DNA of 64,000 bases from Lachnospiraceae bacterium (lineage in GTDB: Bacteria > Bacillota > Clostridia > Lachnospirales > Lachnospiraceae), in assembly GCA_024403415.1 (NCBI GenBank), contig JAKSRY010000006.1, positions 1 through 64,000 on the forward strand, in the 5' to 3' direction. Position 1 is the first letter of the stretch. Every line of letters starts with the position of its first letter. This document shows positions 53,978-62,683 of this stretch, piece after piece. Position numbers and translations under genes: made by a program. The notes beneath the pieces were generated by a model. The model was not told where the DNA came from and made no database searches. It saw only the letters and a program-made list of their open reading frames with translations.

Positions 53978-55444
53978 TTACTTTTTCCTGGGATCAGAAG
54001 TCAAATCAACTCCTAATCTCATAAATGTTTTAATATCAACATCAGACAGCATAACCGAAGTATGTACCTGACATCCTCTGAGTTTTGGAAGCTGTTCTAT
54101 TGCCAGCTTTGCATTTTCATCCATACTTGCCGAAATTGATAATGCGATAAGCACTTCATCAGTATGAAGTCTTGGATTTTTTCCTCCAAGATACTCTGTT
54201 TTCAGCAATTGTATAGGTTCTATTGCCCTAGGAGATATAATCTTAACTTCATGGTCAATTCCTGCAAGATGCTTAAGAGCATTAAGAAGCAATGCTGCTG
54301 ATGCTCCAAGCAAATCTGTGGTTTTTGATGTGATAATCGTACCATCCGAAAGTTCGATAGCTGCTGCATGACACTTATTCTTGTCTGCACGCTCATTTGC
54401 CGCAACAGTAACCTTTCTGTCAGCAGTGGTAATCTTGGCCTTTTTCATAATGAGTTCAATTTTATAAGCCTCATTTTCTGCAGTCTCAGTCTCATCCTTA
54501 ACCACACGATTAAGTGCCTTATAATATCTTCTGATTATCTCCATTCTTGATGCTTCGGCACATGCCTCGTCATCAAAAATACAGTTACCTGCCATATTAA
54601 CACCCATATCAGTAGGTGATTTATAAGGGCTCTCTCCGTATATTTTTTCAAACATAGCAGAAAGAACAGGGAATATTTCAAGGTCTCGATTATAATTAAC
54701 AGCTGTTGTATTGTAGGCCTCGAGATGGAAGTTATCAATCATATTTACATCATCAAGATCAGCTGTTGCTGCTTCATAAGCAAGGTTAATAGGATGATTA
54801 AGCGGAACATTCCAAATTGGGAAAGTCTCGAACTTGGCATATCCTGCCTTAACTCCTCTTTTATTCTCATGATACAGCTGACTCAAACATGTAGCCATCT
54901 TTCCCGAACCGGGTCCGGGAGCTGTAATAACTACAAGGGGTCTTGTTGTCTCAATATAATCGTTCTTACCAAATCCTTTTTCGGAAATAATAGTATCAAC
55001 ACTATGCGGATAACCTTCTATAACATAATGCTGATATACCTTTATTCCACGCTTTTTAAGCTTACTCTTAAATGAATTAACGCTTGGCTGATTAACGTAA
55101 TGGGTTAAGCATACGGAACCTACATACAACCCAAGATTTTCGAAGGCTTCCTTAAGTCTCAAAACATCTTCATCATATGATATTCCGATGTCGCTTCTCA
55201 TTTTGTTTTTGACTATATCATTTGCATTAATAACAATGACAATTTCAACTCTGTCAGAAAGCTTCATCAGCATACGAAGCTTACTGTCAGGCTCAAATCC
55301 CGGAAGAACTCTCGATGCATGATAGTCATCGAACAGTTTTCCTCCGAATTCGAGATATAACTTATCACCAAACTTTTCAATCCTTTCGCGAATGTGCTCG
55401 GACTGCATTTTCAGATATTTTTCATTATCGAAACCAGTTTTCAT
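53978..55444 (-). CDS. DUF1846 protein
   Basis: 488 residues, full length for COG4868. N-terminal FDNEKYLKMQSEHIRERIEKFG and the ETTRPLVVITAPGPGSGKMATCLSQLYHEN block, whose GPGSGKMAT resembles a P-loop. The family is common in Firmicutes and its structure is known, but no reaction is established. Lies 1 base after glgP and 2 before ftsH, so expression is tied to both. Confidence 0.9.
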   Translation of the reverse strand: MKTGFDNEKYLKMQSEHIRERIEKFGDKLYLEFGGKLFDDYHASRVLPGFEPDSKLRMLMKLSDRVEIVIVINANDIVKNKMRSDIGISYDEDVLRLKEAFENLGLYVGSVCLTHYVNQPSVNSFKSKLKKRGIKVYQHYVIEGYPHSVDTIISEKGFGKNDYIETTRPLVVITAPGPGSGKMATCLSQLYHENKRGVKAGYAKFETFPIWNVPLNHPINLAYEAATADLDDVNMIDNFHLEAYNTTAVNYNRDLEIFPVLSAMFEKIYGESPYKSPTDMGVNMAGNCIFDDEACAEASRMEIIRRYYKALNRVVKDETETAENEAYKIELIMKKAKITTADRKVTVAANERADKNKCHAAAIELSDGTIITSKTTDLLGASAALLLNALKHLAGIDHEVKIISPRAIEPIQLLKTEYLGGKNPRLHTDEVLIALSISASMDENAKLAIEQLPKLRGCQVHTSVMLSDVDIKTFMRLGVDLTSDPRKK

Positions 55445-55445
55445 A

Positions 55446-57935
55446 TTATGCCTTCTTTTTAGAAATCTTTACTTTGTCAAGATGCCAGATGTCGTCTACA
55501 TATTCCTGAATTGTTCTGTCTGATGTGAACTTACCTACAGAACCAACATTCAATATTGCCATCTTAGCCCAGTTCTTCTCATCCTTATATGCCTGTTCAA
55601 TTCTGGCCTGAGCATCTGCATATGAACGGAAATCCTTCAAAATGAAATATGTATCTGCCTTTGAAGTACTGATAGTATTCAAAAGTGAGTTGTAAAGTGT
55701 TCTAAATCTGTCAGGATCGTTAGGTGCATATGTTCCATTAATAAGCTGCATAAGAACACGTCTTATATCAGGATCGTTATTAAAGATTTCATTAGGATCA
55801 TATCCGCCATTATGTTCGAAATTGATTACTTCGTCAGAGCTTAATCCGAATATAAACATATTCTCTTCTCCAACTTCTTCACACATTTCTACATTGGCAC
55901 CATCCATTGTACCGATTGTAAGTGCACCGTTTAACATGAATTTCATGTTACCTGTACCGGAAGCTTCCTTTGATGCAGTAGAAATCTGCTCGGAAACATC
56001 TGCTGCAGCGAAGATCATTTCGGCATTTGAAACTTTATAATCTTCAATAAATACAACCTTAAGCTTTCCGTTAATGCTTTCATCATTATTAACTACATCT
56101 GCAACTGAGTTGATGAGCTTAATTGTCATCTTTGCGTTATAATATCCTGCTGCTGCCTTTGCTCCAAAGATAAATGTTCTTGGATAGAAGTCCATGCTTG
56201 GGTTATCTTTAATCTTGTTATAAAGATACATAACATGGAGAATATTCATAAGCTGTCTCTTATACTCATGAAGTCTCTTAACCTGAACATCAAAGATTGA
56301 TCTTGGATCAACTTCAATTCCGTTATGCTCCATGATGTATTTAGCAAGACGCACCTTGTTCTGGTACTTGATGTTCATAAACTCCTGCTGAGCTTTCTCA
56401 TCATCTGCGTATATCTTAAGCTTTGAAATCTTTGAAAGATCTGTAATCCAGTCTGTTCCAACATGTGCTGAAACCCAGTCAGCAAGAAGAGGATTACCAT
56501 GAAGAAGGAATCTTCTCTGAGTAATACCGTTTGTCTTATTGTTAAACTTCTCAGGCATCATCTGATAGAAGTCCTTGAGTTCCTGATTCTTAAGGATTTC
56601 TGTATGAAGTCTTGCAACACCGTTTACAGAATAACTGCATGCGATTGCAAGATAAGCCATTCTAACCTGTCCATCATAGATAATTGCCATAGAACGAATC
56701 TTTTCAGGCTGGTTTGGATATCTTTCCTGAATCTGTGCAATAAATCTGCGGTTGATTTCTTCAATAATCTGGTAAACTCTCGGAAGAAGTCTGCTGAACA
56801 ATTCAATAGGCCACTTCTCAAGCGCTTCTGCCATAATTGTGTGGTTTGTATAAGCACAGGTCTTGGTTGTTACTTCCCATGCCTCATCCCATGTAAGATA
56901 ATGTTCATCCATAAGGATTCTCATAAGTTCAGCTGTAGCAACTGTAGGATGTGTATCGTTCAACTGGAAAGTAACCTTTTCATGGAACTTTCTGATATCA
57001 TCATGCTTACGCATATATTTGGCAATTGCTTCCTGAACAGATGCTGAAATAAAGAAATACTGCTGCTTAAGTCTTAATTCCTTTCCTGCATAATGGTTAT
57101 CATTAGGATAGAGAACTTCTACGATATTTCTTGCAAGATTTCCCTGTTCAACGGCCTTCTGATAATCACCCTTGTCAAATGAATCAAGCTGGAAGCACTC
57201 AATTGGTTCAGCATCCCAGATTCTCAATGTATTAACAATATTATTTCCATATCCAACGATTGGCATATCATAAGGAATAGCCTTAACCGACTGATAACCT
57301 TCCTGATGGAAGTTATTTCTTCCTGTTTCATCAGGAGTAACCTCTACCCAGCCGCCAAACTTAACAATCTTTGCATATTCAGGACGACGAAGTTCAAATG
57401 GATTACCATTTTCAAGCCAGTTATCCGGAACCTCTATCTGATATCCGTCTCTGATAGCCTGCTTGAACATACCATAACGATATCTGATACCACATCCGTA
57501 TGCTGCATATCCTAATGTAGCAAGGGAATCAAGGAAACAAGCTGCAAGTCTTCCAAGACCACCGTTACCAAGAGCTGCATCCGGCTCCTGGTCTTCAATA
57601 ACATCAAGATCAAGTCCAAGTTCATCAAGAGCTTCCTTAACTGTCTTATAAGCCTTAAGGTTAATGATGTTATTTCCAAGAGCACGTCCCATAAGGAATT
57701 CCATTGACATATAGTAAACAGTCTTTGGATCCTGCTTATCAAACTGCTTCTGTGTTTCCATCCAGTTATCAATAACTGTATCCTTTATTGCATATGCAAC
57801 CGCCTCAAAAATCTGCTGAGGTGTTGCTTCTTCAAGTGTTTTACGATACAAAGTCTTGATGCTGTAGATAACACTCTTTTTGAACTCTTCTTTATTCACT
57901 CCTAAATTCTCAATAGCTGTTTTCTTTGCGGGCAT
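55446..57935 (-). CDS. glgP: Glycogen/maltodextrin phosphorylase
   Basis: 829 residues, full length. GT35 core: VYYMSMEFLMGRALGNNIINL, ALGNGGLGRLAACFLDSLA, VQLNDTHPTVATAELMR (as FQLNDTHPTVA) and PLP-site EASGTGNMKFMLNGALTIGT with the PLP lysine upstream. Releases glucose 1-phosphate from storage glycogen or maltodextrin. No other glycogen gene is nearby; it sits between ileS and DUF1846. Confidence 0.97.
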   Translation of the reverse strand: MPAKKTAIENLGVNKEEFKKSVIYSIKTLYRKTLEEATPQQIFEAVAYAIKDTVIDNWMETQKQFDKQDPKTVYYMSMEFLMGRALGNNIINLKAYKTVKEALDELGLDLDVIEDQEPDAALGNGGLGRLAACFLDSLATLGYAAYGCGIRYRYGMFKQAIRDGYQIEVPDNWLENGNPFELRRPEYAKIVKFGGWVEVTPDETGRNNFHQEGYQSVKAIPYDMPIVGYGNNIVNTLRIWDAEPIECFQLDSFDKGDYQKAVEQGNLARNIVEVLYPNDNHYAGKELRLKQQYFFISASVQEAIAKYMRKHDDIRKFHEKVTFQLNDTHPTVATAELMRILMDEHYLTWDEAWEVTTKTCAYTNHTIMAEALEKWPIELFSRLLPRVYQIIEEINRRFIAQIQERYPNQPEKIRSMAIIYDGQVRMAYLAIACSYSVNGVARLHTEILKNQELKDFYQMMPEKFNNKTNGITQRRFLLHGNPLLADWVSAHVGTDWITDLSKISKLKIYADDEKAQQEFMNIKYQNKVRLAKYIMEHNGIEVDPRSIFDVQVKRLHEYKRQLMNILHVMYLYNKIKDNPSMDFYPRTFIFGAKAAAGYYNAKMTIKLINSVADVVNNDESINGKLKVVFIEDYKVSNAEMIFAAADVSEQISTASKEASGTGNMKFMLNGALTIGTMDGANVEMCEEVGEENMFIFGLSSDEVINFEHNGGYDPNEIFNNDPDIRRVLMQLINGTYAPNDPDRFRTLYNSLLNTISTSKADTYFILKDFRSYADAQARIEQAYKDEKNWAKMAILNVGSVGKFTSDRTIQEYVDDIWHLDKVKISKKKA

Positions 57936-57958
57936 TAAAATTCTCCTCCTTATCCCTC

Positions 57959-60900
57959 TTATACTTTTTCTACTGAAATGACTGCCTTTTCACCATTAAT
58001 GTTCCATTCTTTTGAAACTGCAAAGACAGATCCATCTGCTATTTCATCTGCCAGTACTTTTGATGCGATAGCATCAAAGTTGTTTTTAACAACGGCAGAA
58101 ATCTTTTCATTATCTTTAACGCCAACCTTAATTCTGTCCATAACCTCAAAGCCGGCATCTTTTCTCATAGTCTGAATCTTTGAAATGACTTCAAGAACAA
58201 ATCCTTCTTCAATAAGTTCAGGGGTAAGGTTCGTATCAAGTACAACCGTAATCTTGTTATCAGCCTCTGTTACAAATCCTGCCTTTTCAGAAACATCAAT
58301 AAGCAGATCTTCCTTTGTAAGCTTAACTTCAACGCCATTTACATCAAAGCTTATAAATCCTTCTGTTTCAAGAGACTTCATGGCTGCAGAACCATCAATA
58401 TCTGCAAGATATTTCTGTATTCCACCAAGCTGCTTACCATACTTAGGACCAACTGTTCTAAGCTGAGGCTTGAATGAATAGCTTGTAAGATCAGATACGT
58501 CTTCCTTAAAAATTACTTCCTTAACATTAAGTTCTTCCTCAATGATATCTGTGAAGAATTTAGGAAGAGCTGCATCACTCTTTACATACATTGCACTGAT
58601 TGGCTGACGGGTTTTCATATTTGCTGCATTTCTTGCTGCACGTCCAAGTACAACCACATCAAGAACTGCTTCCATATTCTTTTCGAGCTCTGAATCAATC
58701 CACTCTTCATTAACCTTAGGGAAATCGCAAAGGTGAATACTTAATGGAGCGCTCTTATCATTTGTTCTGACAAGATTCTGATAAATCTGCTCTGTCATAA
58801 AAGGAATCATAGGAGCTGCACACTTACTGATTTCAACCAATGCAGTATATAAGGTCATATATGCATTAATCTTATCCTGCTCCATTCCCTTAGCCCAGAA
58901 ACGCTCACGACAACGACGAACGTACCAGTTACTCATCTCATCAACGAAATCATCGAGAACTCGTCCTGCTTCCGGAATTCTGTAGTTATTAAGATTATCA
59001 TCAACTTCACGAATGGCTGTATTAAGCTTTGAGAGAAGCCATTTGTCCATAACGGGAAGCTTGTCATAATCAAGTGTATATTTTGTTGCATCAAAATCAT
59101 CTATATTTGCATACAGAATGAAGAATGCATAAGTATTCCATAAGGTACCAAGGAATTTTCTCTGTCCTTCCTGAACTGCCTTACCATAGAATCTGTTCGG
59201 AAGCCATGGAGCAGAATTTGTATAAAAATACCATCTTATTGCATCTGCACCATACTGTCCAAGAGAATCAAACGGATCAATTGCATTTCCTTTTGACTTA
59301 GACATCTTTTCACCATTCTCATCAAGAACAAGTCCAAGAACAATGACATTCTCGTAAGGAGACTTGTTGAAGAGAAGTGTTGATTCTGCCATAAGAGAAT
59401 AGAACCAGCCTCTTGTCTGGTCTACAGCCTCTGAAATGAAAGCTGCAGGGAACTGTGATTCAAATAATTCCTTATTCTCAAATGGATAGTGATGCTGAGC
59501 AAACGGCATTGCACCTGAATCAAACCAGCAGTCAATAACTTCCGGTACTCTCTTCATTGTCTTTCCACACTTAGGACAGGTGCAGGTTATTTCATCAATA
59601 TATGGTCTGTGTAATTCAACAGTCTTAGCAGCAGGATTTCCTGACTTTTCAACCAGTTCTTCACGAGAACCGATTGAATCCTGGTATCCACAGTCTGCAC
59701 ACTCCCAGATATTAAGAGGAGTTCCCCAGTATCTGTTTCTTGAAATACCCCAGTCCTGAATATTTTCAAGCCAGTTTCCAAATCTTCCTTCACCAATAGA
59801 CTGAGGAATCCAGTTAACTGTCTTATTATTCTTAACCAAATCATCTTTAACAGCAGTCATCTTGATAAACCATGACTCACGTGCATAGTAAAGAAGTGGT
59901 GTACTACATCTCCAACAATGAGGATAATCATGCTCAACCTTTGGAGCACTAAAGAGAATTCCTCTTGCATCAAGGTCCTTTAATACTTCAGGATCACAGC
60001 TTACTGCTCCTTCATCGATTTCCTTCTGGGTAGGCTTACAACGCTGACCTGCAAAAGGAGTTTCCGGCTTCATAACGCCATGATCATCTACCATCTGTAC
60101 AAATGCAGCATCATATTTACGTCCAACTCTGGCATCATCTTCACCGAATGCAGGTGCGATATGTACAATACCGGTACCATCACCCATCGTTACATAATCA
60201 TCACAGTATACGAAGAAACCTTTCTTGTGCTGCTTATCAACAGCATCTTTTGCACACTGATAAAGTGGTTCGTATTCTTTATATTCAAGATCCTTACCAA
60301 CATAAGTCTCAAGTACTTCATATGCAGGTGTTCCTTCTTCTCTTTCAATACTTCCGAGAACAGTATCAAGAAGAGGCTCTGCCATGATATATGTAAATCC
60401 ATCTGCTGCCTTAACCTTTGCATAAGTTTCAGAAGGATTAACACACAAAGCAATGTTTGAAGGAAGTGTCCATGGAGTTGTTGTCCATGCAAGGAAATAT
60501 GCATCTTCCCCAACCATCTTAAATCTTACAACAGCTGTACGCTCCTTCAATGTCTTATATCCCTGTGCAACCTCATGAGAAGAAAGAGGAGTTCCACAAC
60601 GAGGACAATAAGGAACAATCTTGAAGCCTTTATATAGAAGCTTCTTCTTCCATATTTCATTAAGAGCCCACCATTCAGACTCGATGAAATTATCATCATA
60701 GGTTACATATGGGTTATCCATATCGGCCCAGAAACCAACAGTTCCTGAGAAATCTTCCCACATTCCCTTATATTTCCAAACAGATTCCTTACATTTAGAA
60801 ATAAAAGGATCAAGACCATATGCTTCAATCTGGTCCTTTCCATTGATTCCGACTAATTTTTCAACTTCAAGCTCAACAGGAAGTCCATGTGTATCCCATC

Positions 60901-61150
60901 CTGCTTTTCTTGGAACCATATATCCTTTCATAGTTCTGTATCTTGGAATCATATCCTTAATACATCTTGTAAGAACGTGTCCTATATGAGGCTTTCCGTT
61001 AGCGGTCGGAGGTCCGTCATAAAATGTATAAGTAGGACATCCTTCTCTGATCTCCATACTCTTCTTAAAAATATCGTTATCGCGCCAAAACTTTTCTACA
61101 GATTTTTCACGATCGACAAAATTCATGTCTGTTGAAACTTTTTCGTACAT
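57959..61150 (-). CDS. ileS: Isoleucine--tRNA ligase, eukaryote-like (IleRS2) type
   Basis: 1063 residues from ATG 61150 (AAAGGA eight bases upstream; an earlier in-frame ATG lacks a site). HIGH at 55-58 and KMSKS in GEKMSKSKGNAIDPF. Long editing domain with CP1 cysteine pairs (CPRCGTPLSS, CADCGYQD, CPKCGKTMKRV). The C-terminal zinc finger of the usual bacterial type is missing, and overall length and motifs match the eukaryote-like group known for mupirocin tolerance. No T-box leader fits upstream. Confidence 0.96.
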   Translation of the reverse strand: MYEKVSTDMNFVDREKSVEKFWRDNDIFKKSMEIREGCPTYTFYDGPPTANGKPHIGHVLTRCIKDMIPRYRTMKGYMVPRKAGWDTHGLPVELEVEKLVGINGKDQIEAYGLDPFISKCKESVWKYKGMWEDFSGTVGFWADMDNPYVTYDDNFIESEWWALNEIWKKKLLYKGFKIVPYCPRCGTPLSSHEVAQGYKTLKERTAVVRFKMVGEDAYFLAWTTTPWTLPSNIALCVNPSETYAKVKAADGFTYIMAEPLLDTVLGSIEREEGTPAYEVLETYVGKDLEYKEYEPLYQCAKDAVDKQHKKGFFVYCDDYVTMGDGTGIVHIAPAFGEDDARVGRKYDAAFVQMVDDHGVMKPETPFAGQRCKPTQKEIDEGAVSCDPEVLKDLDARGILFSAPKVEHDYPHCWRCSTPLLYYARESWFIKMTAVKDDLVKNNKTVNWIPQSIGEGRFGNWLENIQDWGISRNRYWGTPLNIWECADCGYQDSIGSREELVEKSGNPAAKTVELHRPYIDEITCTCPKCGKTMKRVPEVIDCWFDSGAMPFAQHHYPFENKELFESQFPAAFISEAVDQTRGWFYSLMAESTLLFNKSPYENVIVLGLVLDENGEKMSKSKGNAIDPFDSLGQYGADAIRWYFYTNSAPWLPNRFYGKAVQEGQRKFLGTLWNTYAFFILYANIDDFDATKYTLDYDKLPVMDKWLLSKLNTAIREVDDNLNNYRIPEAGRVLDDFVDEMSNWYVRRCRERFWAKGMEQDKINAYMTLYTALVEISKCAAPMIPFMTEQIYQNLVRTNDKSAPLSIHLCDFPKVNEEWIDSELEKNMEAVLDVVVLGRAARNAANMKTRQPISAMYVKSDAALPKFFTDIIEEELNVKEVIFKEDVSDLTSYSFKPQLRTVGPKYGKQLGGIQKYLADIDGSAAMKSLETEGFISFDVNGVEVKLTKEDLLIDVSEKAGFVTEADNKITVVLDTNLTPELIEEGFVLEVISKIQTMRKDAGFEVMDRIKVGVKDNEKISAVVKNNFDAIASKVLADEIADGSVFAVSKEWNINGEKAVISVEKV

Positions 61151-61208
61151 TGCTTTAGTCCTTTCAAACAAAATCACAGTTTCCGTATTATAACCTAATA
61201 ATTCAAAT

Positions 61209-61238
61209 ATTTTACACCATAACGCTTATTATTTGCAA
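61209..61238 (-). promoter_or_regulatory. Promoter of ileS
   Basis: Minus strand: -35 TTGCAA (61233-61238), 18-base spacer, -10 TAAAAT (61209-61214), 58 bases before the ileS ATG. A nearer TATAAT (GGTTATAAT) without a good -35 is an alternative. Confidence 0.5.
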
Positions 61239-61254
61239 GATAATTCAATAGCAA

Positions 61255-61281
61255 AAGGGAGCTGTAATAAACAGCCCCCTT
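61255..61281 (-). terminator. Terminator of the SH3-CAP protein gene
   Basis: An 11-bp stem with one A-C mismatch (61255-61265 with 61271-61281), loop AATAA, then TTTT on the minus strand, 46 bases after the stop codon. Confidence 0.8.
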
Positions 61282-61327
61282 ATCATATATCATCTGTTTT
61301 TATGTTTTTACCAACAAAATCGGTTAA

Positions 61328-62044
61328 CTAACCAAGAAAACTTCCTACATAATATACGCTTCCATCAGGAGCAATGAACACTCCGATGCCTACATTCGTC
61401 ATATATTTGCTCTCGAGAACCTCGCGGTGCTTGGTTGAATTAATCCATGCGTTGACAACTTCCTGCCCATCCATCATGCCGTTTGCAATAGTCTCACCTG
61501 CGGTATTGAAGTCCATTCCTTTGTCATATATCGCAGTTTCAAAGCCTCGTCCATCCGGTCTGGTATGTGAAAACCTCTGCACTAATTCATTTGCTCTTTT
61601 GCATGCTGCTTCAAAAAGATATGGATTCCACATAAGCGGAGGTAAGCCTTTACTGAGCCTGTGGTCATTTATGGCATTAAAAGCCTGCAAAGCAAGAGTG
61701 TTTACATCATATGCAGGAGCTTTTTTTGTATTAGTACCTTTATTTGTGATACTGTCACCCACTGTAACCGTTTTATTGTTTATATAACCAAACACATTAT
61801 TATAAACAACCTTGTACCAACCGTTTTTCGTCTTCTCAACAGCTACAAGTTCAGTACCTTTTGCAGCAATTCCGATTGCCCTGTAGGCACGCCCCGGACC
61901 TATTCTTACATTAGAATCAACATTCACTGTAATAATAAATGTGTTAACTGCTTCTGCATTAACCGATACTTTATTCCATGCTGCAAAAATCATGAAAGGT
62001 ACCAAAAGCAGAAGTAATACTTTACTGATTAATTTTTTGCTCAT
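61328..62044 (-). CDS. Secreted SH3b-CAP domain protein
   Basis: 238 residues. Signal peptide ~1-31 (LLLLLVPFMIFAAW...NAEA), an SH3b domain ~36-95 (VNVDSNVRIGPGRAYRAIG, NGWYKVVYNN), and a CAP domain ~115-238: LQAFNAINDHRLSKGLPPLMWNP, FSHTRPDGRGFETA, GETIANG, HREVLESKYMTNVGIGVF. SH3b suggests cell-wall binding. CAP domains of bacteria are mostly of unknown function, some related to spore-coat YkwD. Promoter at 62105-62133 is overlaid by a palindrome. Confidence 0.92.
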   Translation of the reverse strand: MSKKLISKVLLLLLVPFMIFAAWNKVSVNAEAVNTFIITVNVDSNVRIGPGRAYRAIGIAAKGTELVAVEKTKNGWYKVVYNNVFGYINNKTVTVGDSITNKGTNTKKAPAYDVNTLALQAFNAINDHRLSKGLPPLMWNPYLFEAACKRANELVQRFSHTRPDGRGFETAIYDKGMDFNTAGETIANGMMDGQEVVNAWINSTKHREVLESKYMTNVGIGVFIAPDGSVYYVGSFLG

Positions 62045-62094
62045 TACCCACCATTACCCCAAATAGTTCGATAAATAAAGGCTTTAATTGCCTT

Positions 62095-62114
62095 GGTTTA
62101 CATAATTGTAAACC
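62095..62114. promoter_or_regulatory. Palindrome over the SH3-CAP promoter -10 (operator candidate)
   Basis: Perfect 8-bp arms GGTTTACA and TGTAAACC around TAAT. The right half lies over the -10 hexamer at 62105-62110, the usual place for a repressor site. The TACA/TGTA core recalls BlaI/CopY-type boxes, but the 4-base spacing differs from theirs, so no regulator is named. Confidence 0.45.
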
Positions 62115-62133
62115 ATCTACATCTTGATGTCAA
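62105..62133 (-). promoter_or_regulatory. Strong promoter of the SH3-CAP gene
   Basis: Minus strand: consensus -35 TTGACA (62128-62133), exactly 17 bases, -10 TACAAT (62105-62110), 60 bases before the ATG. Confidence 0.75.
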
Positions 62134-62173
62134 CACTCCTCCATGACCACAAGATGGGATAATGGTACCGGTT

Positions 62174-62683
62174 TTAGGCCTGTTCGGTGTCAGAATTCCA
62201 GCTTAATCTGTGAAGCTGCCCCTTCGAAGTCATATTTTCGAAATTGTTCTGTCTTAATGCTTCATAAAGAACAATGGCAACTGAATTTGAAAGATTTAAT
62301 GATCTGATTTCATCAAGCATGGGAATTCTGATACAGTTTTCTTCATTTTCCACAAGAATTTCTTCCGGAATTCCGGCAGATTCCTTTCCAAACATAATGA
62401 AATCATCCGGTCCAAACTGCACGTCCGTATAACTCTTCTTTGCCTTGGTGGTTGCCATCCAGACCTTTGCATCCGGGTTCAGTTTTTTGAATTCCTCGTA
62501 ATTAACATATCTTGTTACCTTGAGTTTATCCCAATAGTCCATTCCTGCACGCTTAACAGTTTTATCGTTCAGAACAAACCCTAAAGGTTCTATCAGATGT
62601 AAATCTGTCCCTGTTGCAACACAGGTTCTTCCTATATTTCCTGTATTTGCCGGTATTTCCGGCTGATGAAGCAGTATATGCAT
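62174..62683 (-). CDS. trmL: tRNA (cytidine/uridine(34)-2'-O)-methyltransferase
   Basis: 169 residues, minimal SpoU-class (SPOUT) fold. Motif 1 HQPEIPANTGNIGRTCVATG, motif 2 FGKESAGIPEEIL, motif 3 IPMLDEIRSLNLSNSVAIVLYEA (key residues: RSLNLSNS). Methylates the wobble base of tRNA-Leu with SAM. Its ATG shares one base with the sensor-kinase stop (TGATG). Confidence 0.95.
   Translation of the reverse strand: MHILLHQPEIPANTGNIGRTCVATGTDLHLIEPLGFVLNDKTVKRAGMDYWDKLKVTRYVNYEEFKKLNPDAKVWMATTKAKKSYTDVQFGPDDFIMFGKESAGIPEEILVENEENCIRIPMLDEIRSLNLSNSVAIVLYEALRQNNFENMTSKGQLHRLSWNSDTEQA

Noticed and set aside
56499..57047. 182-codon open frame on plus strand
   Set aside because: Antisense of glgP; Cys/Asn-rich shadow of conserved phosphorylase codons.
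62078..62094. AAGGC/GCCTT hairpin in the SH3-CAP leader as attenuator
   Set aside because: Five base pairs only; too weak without other evidence.
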